Positions 12,771 to 23,374 of a DNA stretch of 64,000 nt are shown here, piece by piece (position 1 is the stretch's first letter; every line of letters begins with the position of its first letter). The notes beneath the pieces were generated by a model. It made no database searches. It had not been told where the DNA came from and saw nothing but the letters and a program-made list of their open reading frames with translations. The position numbers and the translations under genes were made by a program. The DNA is from Erythrophleum ivorense (Eukaryota > Streptophyta > Magnoliopsida > Fabales > Fabaceae): positions 20,433,129 through 20,497,128 of the forward strand of contig JAIUCV010000001.1 of assembly GCA_026724425.1 (NCBI GenBank), given 5' to 3'.

Positions 12771-14615
12771 GAGCTTGTTTTTTGCCTTGATAAGTTACTA
12801 TGGCATAAAACTTGTGAATGTAATACCTCTTGAAAGAGTTTATGACATGCTTGTATCTTGTGATATAATTACATGCCTTATTTACTTACTTAAAAGAATG
12901 TTTGAGTTATTGAGATTTCTTAAATCTCACCCCTTCCTTCTCCTATCTTAACATTTCTAAGTGGAACTCAAGGGGGCCAAAATGGAAGCCAAGGAGCTTG
13001 ATGTATATGAATGTCAAATTTTGCATGTATATATATTATTTGAGATATAGATACTTGAACAAATGTAAACATATGTGAATGTGATGTACATACTAAAGAT
13101 AGAGCCAAAGCAATGAGAATACATGATTTCACCATTTGGAGGGCCTTTATTGAATGGGTATTATGGCTTGTGGTATAGTGAGTTTAAGATACATGATAGT
13201 TTAGACCATTTGTATAGTTTATATATGCTGTGTTTATGCCTTAAAACGTGCCCAAGAAGTGGTAGAGAGGTTAAGAAGTCATTTGGACCCAATTTGACCT
13301 TTATATGGTGCCAAAAACACCATATCTTTGAGATATATCAAGATCTAACCAAATGAGCTTGTCTTTACATGAAATTTGGCATACATATAGACCTTACCTA
13401 GAGCTTTCTATAGAGCTAAATAACACCTAAATTGGAGCTCTAAAGAATTTATTATAATTTTTCAAAATTAGAAAAATTTGATAGTTTTGGCTGTGGTACT
13501 ATGCAATTGGTTAGCTTTGGTTTTAGGGGTCCTTGAAGCTTATATGAAATCCAATGGTTGTGAAATTTTACAAGCATAAACTAAGCATGATAATATTTCT
13601 GTAGCACTTGAGAGCACCTCATTTGGATTTATATTGAGAGAGAAACAAAGTTTTGAAGTTCCAGATCAGTATAAGGGATGCAGCTAGACCTCTGTTATTG
13701 TTCCATCAGTTTTCAGGAGCTAAACGCTTCTATTTTGGTCTATCATTATTTTTAGCCTCAATTTAACATCCATAGCTTTCCATAAGGGTATGGTTTGCTA
13801 GGTTTTGATTTTTCTAAAATTAGTTATGAATTTTTGAAATTTATATCAGTAACATGGTCTATTATCAAATATGGTCTAGATAATGTGTTCATGGCCTGGG
13901 ATGATTTTTAAAATGTAGTTGACATTTAGGGCTTTCCAAAAAGCTAACATTTGCTTAATTTCAATTTTTCTAAAATTAATTATGATTTTTAAAAATTAGT
14001 GTCAAAACATGAATTTTGGACCCGTGAGTAACTTGTCATTTTTCTAGTTTTTGGCTTCAAATATGTGCTACTTAGATTGTTTTATGATGTGTATGGATTG
14101 AATAGATGAAGTATGAGTGGAGAATGATGTTGGTGTGTTTATATAGCTCATGTAACATAAAATAGAAATTTCAAGCCTTACATAACACAATAAAATGCTA
14201 ATATTTTTATTCCTTTTCTTGAAAATTCTATGGAATCAAGCATGAATACTAGTATAACAAGGCTAATACATTATGGTATTACATGTTGGACTTAATCTAG
14301 TGGACCCTCACATAACTAGACTATAATGAACTCAATCTATCATATGTAAATTGATTGAACTCGACTTGATTTAAATCATAAAAATGAAAAGAAGAAACAA
14401 TCTATACAAAATATGATATTGACAAGTTATCCCTTTCTACTTATTCCTTAAGTAAGAAAATCGAACAAAATCATTTTTATATTCTCAAACTTAAGAAGTG
14501 AAAATAGAAACACATATTTTGATTAGGGAACTACAAACATATGAAACAACAAAACAAAATAAATGACTATAGAAAGTGGGCTTGCGTAACCAAGGCATTG
14601 AGGGAGCTACATAAT

Positions 14616-15407
14616 AGGGCTTTAAATGGGTGTTTTTTTTTACAATGCTTTGAGGGGGCTTGCATAATATGGCTTTTAATGGGAGCCTGTGTAATAAGTC
14701 TTTGATTGGGTGCCTATCTTTATAGGGTATTAAAGGGGATTCTTATCTTTATAAGGCTTTAAAAGGGTGCCTGTCTTTATAAAACTTTCGGTAGGCACAC
14801 AGCTTTATAGGGCTTTGAATGGGTATCTATCTTTACAGGGCTTTCAAGGGGGTGCTTATCTTTATAGGGCTTTCAAAAGATGCCTATCTTTACAAGGTTT
14901 TGAAAAGGAGCTAGTCTTTATGGTGTTTTAAAGCGATGCCTATCTTTACAAGGTTTTAAAAAGGAATGCTTATCTTTATAGGGTTTTGAAGGGGTACCTG
15001 TCTTTATAGGGCTTTAAGTAAGTGCTTATAGGGCTTTGAATGGGTGCTTATCTTTACAGGGCTTTCAAGGGGTTGCCTGTCTTTATAGGGCTTTCAAGAA
15101 AGTGCCTATTTTTATAAGGCTTTGAAAAGTTTCTTGTCTTTACAAGGCTTTGAATGGGTGCTTGTCTCTATAGGGCCTTGAAAGGGTGTCTATCATTACA
15201 AGACTTTGAAGTGGTGCTTATCTTTACATGGCTTTGAAAAGGGTACTTGTTTTTATAGCACTTTGAATGGGTACTTGTCTTTATAGGGCTTTGAGTGGTG
15301 CCTATCTTTATTAGGCTTTAAAGAGGTGTATGTCTTTGAAGGAATTTGAAGGGGTGCTTGTCTTTACAAGGCTTTAAAAGGGATGTATGCGTTTATAGGG
15401 TTTTGAT
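14616..15407 (+). repeat. 28-bp minisatellite, about 28 degenerate units
   Basis: Tandem array of a unit close to 'agggctttgaatgggtgc' plus 'ttatctttat'. I count about 28-29 repeats of the 'gcttt' landmark over roughly 790 bp, giving a period near 28 bp. Units differ by substitutions and small indels and no unit is perfect over many copies, so the array is old. Period 28 is not a multiple of 3 and no open frame runs through it. Confidence 0.85.
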
Positions 15408-15759
15408 CTCTTCCTTGAGTACGTAGGCCTTAGGTCACATTTCTAGATCAAGTTCATTTTTGTAAATATTTTATTTTTAATTTCATTTCTTTTTCACCTT
15501 TGTAAATATTTTATTTTATTTATTTCCATTTGTCTTCTTTGATTGTTACTATTATTTTTTTTCTCTCTCTCTATTCTTTCTTTTACATAATTAGCTTGGG
15601 GTAACTATTCTTTGGCATGGGTATTGTGGGATGTCTAACACTTTCTTCATAACACAAATAGACTCCTAAACCCATTTTTAATTCATATACCACCTTTCAC
15701 TTTTTTATTTTTAAAAAGAGACTTTTTTCCCCTAAAGTTTTTATCTTCAATTAAAATTT

Positions 15760-15776
15760 TGACAATGACTCCTAAT
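15760..15776 (+). other. Possible degenerate primer-binding site of the Tat-like LTR
   Basis: 'gacaatgactcctaa' resembles the GGCGACTCC word at the primer-binding site of Tat/Ogre-type gypsy elements. The adjacent internal region is lost: LINE sequence begins about 100 bp downstream. Confidence 0.3.
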
Positions 15777-15869
15777 AAATTTGTTTTCAAAATTATTTCT
15801 AGAAATCAATTTATTTTCTTTTTTTTTCCCTTCTTTTAGCCACTTATGTTGTGTTTGAACTTTGATAGG

Positions 15870-16076
15870 TTGTTAGGTGTGACCATGGATTAATTTTTGG
15901 GAAGATTAATGGATTCCATCATTACCAAATTTTAGACTTTGGTCTATTGTCCCTTTAGAAATTTTTGCAAATTGTGTGGTGGGGGAATTCATTGTTAATG
16001 TTAGTTGGGATCTTTCAAATGTGGAGGAATTGTTATCACAAGAAGAATTAGTAGCCATAAAAAGTATTCCTATTCT
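15870..16076 (+). pseudogene. LINE reverse-transcriptase polyprotein, C-terminal part, segment 1
   Basis: Reading in one frame from about 15890, with one stop, gives a peptide with WIPSLPNF, then FIVNVSWDLSNVEELLS and VAIKSIPIP. Plant L1-type LINE proteins carry this pattern between the reverse transcriptase and the zf-RVT domain ('W.D.WIP' and 'EAI..IP'). The segment stops at the start of the G-type LTR at 16077 and continues in frame at 18958 once that LTR and one TSD copy are ignored. The 5' part of the LINE is absent, which fits the usual 5' truncation. The start is approximate. Confidence 0.75.
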
Positions 16077-16139
16077 TATAACAACCAGAAAAAAAAAAAG
16101 AAAGAAGAAAAAAAAAGTGCTGAAATTTTTGAAGGCCTA

Positions 16140-16400
16140 AAAATTTCTAAGTCTGCTAGTTATAGTGAGAAATGGCCTAGCTATAGCGAATGTACCTATT
16201 TGTTATAGCGAGAAATGGTCTAACTACAACGAATGTGCCTATTCAATATAGTGAAAATACTTCTAACTATAGCAAGTGCGGCCATCCCATACAAAAACCA
16301 GAAGGTTCCTCACAATAGCAGGCGCCGTAAGGAAAACAGGGGTCTGGGACTGATACGTGCTCGCCATAGCGAGGGCTATTCTTCGCTATAGCAAGGGTTA
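16140..16400 (+). repeat. CTATAGCGAG palindrome array in G-type LTR
   Basis: Multiple copies of 'agctatagcgag' and its half-sites (ttatagcgagaa, agctatagcgaatg, cgctatagcaagg) within 260 bp, upstream of the probable promoter ('cttcttaaagc', about 16430). Here many sites have decayed from tatagcga to tatagtga or tacaacga. Confidence 0.65.
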
Positions 16401-17249
16401 GTCCAAAAAAGTATGAAAAAAAAGAATTTGACTTCTTAAAGCATCCAAATCCATTCCTTTCCTTCTAACCGACTTAGACTTCGACCAAACTAGAGAAAAG
16501 GGTTATGGAGAGAGAGAGAGACCTAGAAAGGGAAGGAAGAACAAGAAAAAGATAAGCAAGCTTGAGATTTCCATAGCTTTTCTTCTTAGTATGTTGTTCT
16601 TCTCTCTGTGCCCTCTCTTTCTATGATTTTGGTTGCTGAGTTGGCTTTGTTTTGGGCCTAAGTCAAAGGGAGAAGTGTAAGGATTTGAGGAGAAGATTGA
16701 TGCAAAGGAAGAGCCTCTAAGAAAGAGCTTTATTTAAGATAACTCCTTTCCATTTTATTGCATCTTCTCCCCTTGCTTCCCTTGAGTATGTTGGTTCTAC
16801 CAACTTGAGAACTTGAGAGAGGAAGGAAGTCTAACCTAGAGCAAGCAAGAGATCCTTAAATTAGAGTGGGAAGTTGAGAAAATACAAAAGAACTATGAGA
16901 AGGGTTAGTAAAATTTAAGAAGGAAAAAAAACTAGGGCTTTAATCTCCTAGCCTTTGTGAGTAATTGTTTGACTTCCAAGAGAGTAATTCCATGCTCTTT
17001 GTTGTGTTTAGGCTTAAAAGAAGCAACTCCATCTAGTTGTGATTGTGAGACCAAGAAGGGAGAAGAAAAATTGAAAGGGAAGGCTTGTGTTGGCTTATAA
17101 GGTAGCTCTCCACTCTTTCTTGTTGCATTCTTAGATGTATAATAGTCATTGTATGCTTGTGTATATGCTTGTATTGTGAGACATACCATTTGATGTTGCC
17201 TTGATGCATTGGTACCAATATGTTTATGTTTTGGGTTGTGAAAATTGCT

Positions 17250-17375
17250 CAGGTGAGGTAATGCCAAAAGTCTCTTGAGATGGGTGAAGTAGAACCAAAA
17301 GTCCCTAAACCAAGGGTGAGGCCAATCTAAAAGTCCTAAAACTTGGGTGAGGATAGACCAAAAGTCCCTAGAGCT
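17250..17375 (+). repeat. LTR-internal minisatellite (AAAAGTC core), G copy
   Basis: Four imperfect units of about 30-35 bp, each with 'ggtgagg' and 'caaaagtc', at the same relative place as in F-type LTRs. Confidence 0.65.
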
Positions 17376-18957
17376 TATTCTTGGCATTGATAAGATATCA
17401 TGGCATGAAAATCATATATTGTGTAATTGTGAATGATTTGCATGCTTTGACTTATTTATATATCTTGATTGCTTCATTGAATGAGTGTATGAGCTATTGA
17501 GATTCTATGAATCTCACTCTCTTCCTCCTCCCATCTCATATGGTCCAGGTGGAGTTCAAGAGCCAAAGAGTGGAGGCCATGAGGCATAGAAGGCCTTGTT
17601 TTGCCACTTTTGCACACTCACACCTAGTTTGATGTATAGAAAGGTCAAAGTGCTTGTGTATACATATTCTTTTTGAAATGTAAATGCTTAAGCAAGTGCA
17701 AAAGCATGTATGAATGATGTATGAACTAAGTATAGAGCCAAAGTAATGAAATTATAAGATTTGGCTCCTTTATGACTTATATGCAGTAGTGTATTTTTGC
17801 CCGTAGCATAGTGAGTTTGAGATGTGAGTTGCTTTGGATCACTTGGGCAATTTATATATACTATGTTTATGCTTTAAAACTTGTTCAAGAGGTACTAGAG
17901 TATGTAGGGGACCATTTACCCCCATTTTGAACCCTTTATGGTGTCAAAACTGTCAAATTTGTGAACTCTATCCAAATATGACTAAATGAGCTCTTCTTGA
18001 TATGAAATTTGGCATGCCTCTAGAGCTTATTGAGAGCTTCTTGGAAAGATAAAGTGGGTAATATTTAGAGGTCTACAGAATATTTGGCAAATTATTGAAG
18101 TTAGAAAATTTTTTGGTTTTGGTTATTGTACTGTGCAAATAGGTCCAAAAATGAATCTGTGTCATTCATAGACCAAATGATGTCCAATTGTCATGAAATT
18201 TTATAGAAACAAACTAGATATCTACAATGACCTATACCAACTAGAAGCACCTCAATCAGAGGTCTTTAGAGGGAGAAATAACTTTCTGAAATTCTGTGTC
18301 AACATCAGGGAAGCCATCCGACCTTCGTTACTGTTCCATTAGTTTTAGAGGTCCAAAGGCTATTGAAATGATCTTCACTTATTTTTTTCCCTCTATTTAA
18401 CATCTGTATCTTTCCAAATTGGTATAGTTTTTCCAGATTAGGTTTTTGTGGAGTTAGTTATAAATTTTTGAATTTCATGACAGCAAGCTACATTAGTACC
18501 AGGGACAGCCAGACCTCTGTCTCTTTTTCAATGTCAAACATGGTCCAAACACTGAGATTGTGGTTGGGAAGTATTTTTATGTAAATTTAACACTTAGAGA
18601 TTTCCATAAAGCTATGGTTTTCTTAATTCTCAATTTTCTAGAATTATTTATGATTTTCTAAAATTAGAGCAAAAAATATGACTTTTGAGCCCATTTGAGA
18701 AATTATATTTTCTTGGTTTTTGGCTTCATATCTGTGGTTCATAGGCTGTTTTATGTTTTGTATGAGTTGTATAAATGGAGTTTGAGTAGAGAATGTGAAT
18801 GATGGATTCACAAGACTCACAGGGCAAATTATGAGTATTTAAACCCCGATACATAACAGGAAAATGCCACGGCTTTTGTCATTTTCTTGGGAAATCATAT
18901 GGAATCAAGCCAAGAGGGAGATTAATTGAGGTTAAGACATTATGGTGTTACAATTCC

Positions 18958-19108
18958 TCTTTGCAATAATGAAGATAAACTTATGTGGGCCTTTGGAAAT
19001 AAGGTCTTATATGGTTAAAAGGGATATCATCTAGCTAGAAGACTTGCTACTCTATTAATTGCAAGTATGCAAGAACTTCATCCTAAACCTTGGAAGCTCT
19101 ATGGTAAG
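18958..19108 (+). pseudogene. LINE polyprotein, segment 2 (between two G-type LTRs)
   Basis: The 151 bp between the two G copies read on in the same frame as segment 1: NNEDKLMWAFGNK, a stop, then KGYHLARRLA. The 'EDKL.W.F' plus 'GYHLA' pattern is typical of the region just before zf-RVT in plant L1 LINE proteins. The segment ends at the TSD gtaag of the second G copy. It is too short and too interrupted to be functional. Confidence 0.78.
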
Positions 19109-19184
19109 TGTAACAACCGGGAAAAAGAAAAAAAAAGAAAGAGAAAGCTGAAAATTTTCAGAAGGCTAAAAATTTTCTAAGTCT

Positions 19185-19415
19185 GCTAGCTATAGCCTAG
19201 CTATAGTGAATGTACCTGTTCGCTATAGCGAGGAATGGTCTAGCTATAGCGAGAGTGCCTTCTCGCTATAGCGAAAATACTTCTAGCTATAGCAAGTGCG
19301 GGCATCCCATACAAAAATCAGGGCGTTGCTCGTTGTAGTGCGCGCCATAACGAAAGCGGGGATCTGGAACTGATACGTGCTCGCTGTAGCGAGGGTTATT
19401 CTTCGCTATAGCGAG
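19185..19415 (+). repeat. CTATAGCGAG palindrome array, second G copy
   Basis: At least eight sites such as 'ttcgctatagcgagg', 'agctatagcgagag' and 'ctcgctatagcgaaa'. CTCGCTATAGCGAG is a perfect 14-bp palindrome; most sites are full or one-arm versions of it. Better conserved than in the copy at 16140. Confidence 0.7.
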
Positions 19416-20149
19416 GGTAAGTCCGAAAAAGCATGAAAAAAGAGAATTTGACTTCTTAAAGGGTCTAGATTCATTCTTTCTCTATAAACCGACCTAAGCT
19501 TCAACCAAGAAGAGAGAAAAGGGATGTGGAGAGAAAGAGAGACCTAGAGAAGGAAGGGGAACAAGCAAAGAGGTAAGCAAGCTTGAGATTTCCATGGCTT
19601 TTCTTCTTAGCATGTTGTTCTTCTCTCTTTGCCCTCTCTTTCTATGGTTTTGGTAGTTAAGTTGGGTTTGGTTCAGAAGAGGGAAAATGGAAACCACTCT
19701 TGAAGAAGGGTAGAACTCATGTATCTCTACTTCTTCTTCTTTTCCTTCCTTTTTGAGAGTTTGAGAGAGGAAGGAGAGTGAGTGGAATTCTAGAGAGAGA
19801 ATCCCTAGTTTCTTACATGTGTATTGGGGATTTACTTTGATGAAGAGCCCCTTTAGCTTTATGAGTGTTTATTTGAGTTATGAGAGAATAATTCCATGCT
19901 CTTTGTTGTGCCTAGGCTCAAAGGAAGCAACTCCATCTAGTTGTGAGTGTGAAATCAAGAAGGAAGAAGAGAAATTGAAAGGGAAGGCTTGTGTTAGTCG
20001 ATAAGGTAGCTCTCCAATCTTTCTTGTTGCATTCTTGGATGTGTAATAGTCATTGTATGATTGTGTATGTGCTTGTATGATGAGACATGCCATTTGAAGT
20101 TGCCTTAATGTATTGGTACCAATATGCTTATGATATGAATTGTGAAAAT

Positions 20150-20275
20150 TGCTTGGGTGAGGTGGTGCCGAAAGTCCTTTGAGACAGGTGAGGTGGAGCC
20201 AAAAGTCCCTAAACTAAGGGTGAGGCCAATCCAAAAGTCCCAAAACTCGGGTGAGGCTAGACCAAAAGTCCCTAG
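20150..20275 (+). repeat. LTR-internal minisatellite (AAAAGTC core), second G copy
   Basis: Four units with 'ggtgagg' and 'ccaaaagtcc', equivalent to 17250-17375. Confidence 0.65.
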
Positions 20276-21856
20276 AGCTTATTCTTGGCATTGATATGAC
20301 ATTCATGGCATGGAAAGCATGTGTTGTGTAATGGTGAATGGTTGCATGCTTTGACTTATTATATGCCTTGATTGCTTCTTTGAATGAGAATGAGCTATTG
20401 AGATTCCCTGAATCTCACCCCCTTCCCTCTCCCATCTTAACATGTTAGGTGGAGCTCAAGGAGAACCAAGTGCACACCAAGGAGCTTAGTTGAGCATACT
20501 TAGGGAGTTGTGTAGTTATTTTAGTTCTTTTATTGTAAAGAGGTGCCAAAATGATTATGCACCTATTATTTTTGAGATGTAAATATGTGAGCAAATGTAA
20601 ACATATGTATAAATGATGTATGAACTGTAGAGCAAGTCAAAGCAATGAGAATGTAGAATTTGGCCCTTTTGTGGCTTACATGTGATGGTGCATTTGGTTC
20701 CGTAGCATAGTGAATTTGAAATGTATGATGACTTGGATCACTTGGGCAATTCATATATGCTATGTTTATACTTTTAAATTTGCCCAAGAGATGCTAGAAC
20801 ATGTGGGAGGCCAATTGGACCCACTTTAAACCATTTTGGGTGCCAAAACCTTCATATTTGTGAGCTCCGTCAAAGTATAGCCAAACGAGCTCTTCTTGAT
20901 ATGGAATTTTGCATGCCTCTAGAGTCTATTGAGAGCTTCTTGAGAAGCTAAAGTGGGTAATATTTTGAGGTCTAGGGAATATTTGACAAATTGTTGAAGT
21001 TTGGAAATTTTAATAGTTTTGGTCATGGTATTGTGCAACTAGTCCGAAAATGAATCCATGTCATTCATAGATCAAATGGTGTCCAATTGTCATGAAATTT
21101 TATGATCATAAACTAAATATCCACAGTGACCTATAACAACTGGAAGCACTTCAATTGGAGGTCTGTAGAGGGAGAAACAACTTTCTGAAGTTCTGTATCA
21201 GCATCAGGGAAGCTATCCGACCTTCGTTGCTGTTCCATCAACTTTCGAGGTCCAAGAGCTCCGGAACTGATCTGGACTTATTTTTCCCCTCTATTTAACA
21301 TCTGTAGCTTTCCAAATTGGTATATTTTTCCCAGATTGGATATTTTTGGAATTAATTACAAATTTTCGAAGTTCATGACAGTAAGCTACACTAGTACTAG
21401 GGACAGCCGGACCTCTGTCTCTTTTTTGACGTCAAACACGGTCCCAATGTTGAGATTGTGGTTGGGAGTTATTTTTAGTATTAAGTTAACATCCAAAGCC
21501 TTCTAGAGAGCTATGATTGGCTTGATTCCCATTTTTCTAGAATTAGTTATAATTTTCCAAAGTTAGAGCCAAAAATCTGACTTTTGGACTCATTCGAGAA
21601 ATTGCATTTTCTTGGTTTTTGGCTTCATATCCGTGGTTTATGAGTTGTTTGAGACTATGTACAAGTTGTATAAATGGTATTTGAGTAGATAATGTGAATG
21701 ATGGGTTCACGGGACCCACGGGGCAAAATATGACTGGTTAAACCTCGACTTTAAGTAGTGAAATACTACGATTTTGGTCATTTTTCTTGGAAATCATATG
21801 GAATCAAGCCTAGAGGGAGATTAGTTGGAGTTAAGTCATTATGGTGTTACAGTAAG

Positions 21857-22840
21857 CCATTTGGAGATTGAAGATTCCATATAAGATCAACCATTTCATT
21901 TAGAGAGTGTACATTAGAGCTCTTCCAACAAAGGAAAGCTTATGGAAATGATAGTGTAGTGTTTCGCTGGGCTGCCTATTTTGTTAAGAAGTGGAAACTA
22001 TTGAACTTATGCTTTTGCTATGTGACTGGATGAAAATGGTATGGTTAGTTGCTTTGCCTTTAAAACCACTCTTTGTAATGTGACTTAAATGCATATATGG
22101 CATTGTTGGGCATTGTTGGAATTAAATTTAAGTAATTTTGATAAATCCTTAATAGTCACGATTTGTTGGTAGATTTGGAAATCTATATGAGAATGGGTGT
22201 TTGAGCAAATACTTCATGATCCAATATTAAATGTCAATATGGTTGTTGACATGCTTAATGAATTTTGGTCCACTAATAGTTGGTGGTTTGTCAATCTTGG
22301 TTTGGAAGGGAATATTGAGTGTAATGTAGTTGGTTAGTCTTTTTTAGTAGTGAATCATAAAGATTAATGTTAATGGCATGCTTGATTGTGTAAGGAATAT
22401 GGTAGAGGTGGTAGTCATTATTAGATATTGGAAAAGGTGCATATAAAAAATGTGTGGAGCTCCTTATATTGCCTTTTTTGCTTTTATGAGTGAAGCTTTA
22501 GCATTAAGAAAGGGAAATTTGATAGCTTTTCATCTATGTTTGGACATGGTTTATTTTGAAACTAACTGTAAATCTTTGGTGACTATGACTAACAAAGAGG
22601 ATAGCTACCTATATTGGAGGAGTTGGACCATTATTGATGATATTATTCTTTTGAGAAGAAAGTTGTCATCATTCTCTCTTATGTGGATTTCTAGGACTGC
22701 TAACAAGGCACTTGATTAGATTGTCAAGTCATTGTCAAAGGAATCTAGCCTCTTGGTTGGAAGATCTCTTTCACATCCTCTCTTGATGCTATTCTAGTCA
22801 TAGATGTTGCTACTATAAAGAATGGAATTAATTGAAATTT
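21857..22840 (+). pseudogene. LINE zf-RVT and RNase H domains, segment 3 (C-terminus)
   Basis: After a frame change at the G insertion the reading gives RLKIPYKINHF, RALPTKESLW, then a Cys-rich stretch (C.V..GC.FC.EVETIEL.LLLCDW). This is the zf-RVT signature of plant LINE proteins. From about 22360 it continues with KINVNG, DCVRN and a D/G-rich start of an RNase H fold. The open stretch 22450-22719 contains SEALALRKG, FETNCKSLV and YWRSWTIIDDI...WISRTANKA, matching the RVT_3 RNase H domain. Further decayed sequence ends in a stop near 22834. There are stops and frameshifts throughout, so it is a dead copy. The 3' UTR probably runs to about 23000. Confidence 0.85.
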
Positions 22841-23143
22841 GTCTATTTCTTATGCAATTTTCTTTTCTTTGTTTTCCTTTCAATATTTTTTTAATACCTA
22901 ATTTGTTGCCCTTAGTTACTAGTTTATATGTTAGGTTTGTTTTAGTGGAAACTGCTATGTTTTTTGGCTAATAAAAATGAGATGATGTTATTTGCTGTTA
23001 AATTTAAAAAGGAAATTCAAATATTTTTAATTTCACTTATCCATATATGACAATAGTTAATATTTAAAATTTCCTCCTCAGTTAGTATTTTACAACTAAT
23101 TAAGTATAAAAAGTATTGTTGAACAGATATCACAAGAGTTTAC

Positions 23144-23200
23144 AAGGTTCAGTACAAGAAAATGGCAAAGTTTTCATGAAATTTTTCCATAAGAAAAACA
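23144..23200 (+). mobile_element. Possible degraded CACTA (En/Spm) transposon terminus
   Basis: 'cagtacaagaaaatggc' differs by one base from the CACTACAAGAAAA terminus common in plant CACTA elements. It is followed by repeated 'ttccataagaa'-type words that could be subterminal repeats. A separate 'agtggcgattaaag' near 23559, facing 'tagccaccattaaaag', also recalls CACTA-associated sequence. I found no matching opposite terminus in the window and no transposase, so this stays tentative. Confidence 0.3.
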
Positions 23201-23308
23201 TTAAAATTCTATGGAAATTGCTGTTTTCAGAGAAATTCTCATGAATTTTAGGTTATGAAAAAAAGCCATAGGAATTTATAATTCTTGTGAAATTTTTCGC
23301 TGAGGAAA

Positions 23309-23341
23309 AATGTTCTTATGGAAGATTTCCATAAGAACATT
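23309..23341. repeat. Perfect 15-bp inverted repeat, 3-nt spacer
   Basis: aatgttcttatggaa, spacer gat, then its exact reverse complement. It would form a tight hairpin as RNA or cruciform. It lies 165 bp from the possible CACTA end, where such words could be subterminal repeats. Confidence 0.8.
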
Positions 23342-23359
23342 AAAAAAGTTATATAAGAG

Positions 23360-23374
23360 TATATATATATATAT
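23360..23374. repeat. (TA)n microsatellite
   Basis: Fifteen bases of alternating T and A followed by a T run. Confidence 0.8.

Larger units (their letters stand above)
10732..14283 (+). mobile_element. F-type solo LTR, forward, complete
   Basis: Starts TGTAACATCTGG and ends GGTATTACA (TGTTACA decayed to TATTACA). It is flanked by the perfect TSD tgttg at 10727-10731 and 14284-14288. Length 3552 bp. A TATA-like TTATAAG lies at 11276-11282, followed by C/T-rich leader DNA; a minisatellite lies at about 12590-12770; the 3' third carries the 'atttctagaattagttatgaattttt' type of sequence common to all F and G copies. No primer-binding site follows the 3' end, so it is a solo LTR. Short frames (11740-11946, 12769-12951, 13123-13356) are not gene-like. 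Confidence 0.88.
14289..15790 (+). mobile_element. Degraded Tat/Ogre-like gypsy LTR (right part)
   Basis: This stretch contains, in order, a 28-bp minisatellite (14616-15407), 'ccttgagtacgtaggcc' (about 15412), 'gatgtctaacactttc' (about 15630) followed by 'gactcctaaaccc', and 'gacaatgactcctaa' (about 15761). From memory, plant Tat-lineage (Ogre-like) LTRs carry near-identical words in this order: a TACGTAGGC motif, a TAACACCTTCC...CTCCCGAACCC motif and a GGCGACTCC primer-binding site. The copy is heavily mutated, has no coding sequence, and is interrupted by the F copy 10732-14283. The left boundary is not defined. Confidence 0.45.
16077..18952 (+). mobile_element. G-type solo LTR, forward, inserted in LINE
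   Basis: Starts with decayed TATAACAACCAG and ends GGTGTTACA. Flanks are attct (16072-16076) and attcc (18953-18957), a 5-bp TSD with one substitution. Length 2876 bp. The first 330 bp contain an A-rich stretch and the CTATAGCGAG palindrome array. The middle and 3' half resemble F-type LTRs, including the AAAAGTC minisatellite at about 17250-17375 and the shared terminal block ending 'acattatggtgttaca'. No primer-binding site follows. The frames at 16932-17387 are antisense chance frames within the LTR. Confidence 0.85.
19109..21851 (+). mobile_element. G-type solo LTR, forward, second insertion in LINE
   Basis: Starts TGTAACAACCGGG and ends GGTGTTACA, with a perfect TSD gtaag (19104-19108 and 21852-21856). 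Length 2743 bp. It has the A-rich start, a CTATAGCGAG array at 19185-19415, a promoter-like 'cttcttaaag' near 19453, a minisatellite at 20150-20275 and the shared 3' block. It matches 16077-18952 closely along the 3' two thirds but lacks some segments in the leader. It has a different TSD from its neighbour, so the two are independent insertions. Confidence 0.88.

Noticed and set aside
14616..15407. CRISPR-like array
   Set aside because: The units are degenerate and directly tandem without unique spacers, in a plant nuclear sequence; it is a minisatellite.
17000..17387. Minus-strand frames of 61 and 151 codons, with a relative at 19878-20093
   Set aside because: Antisense frames across the G-type LTR minisatellite; similarity follows the LTR, not coding constraint.
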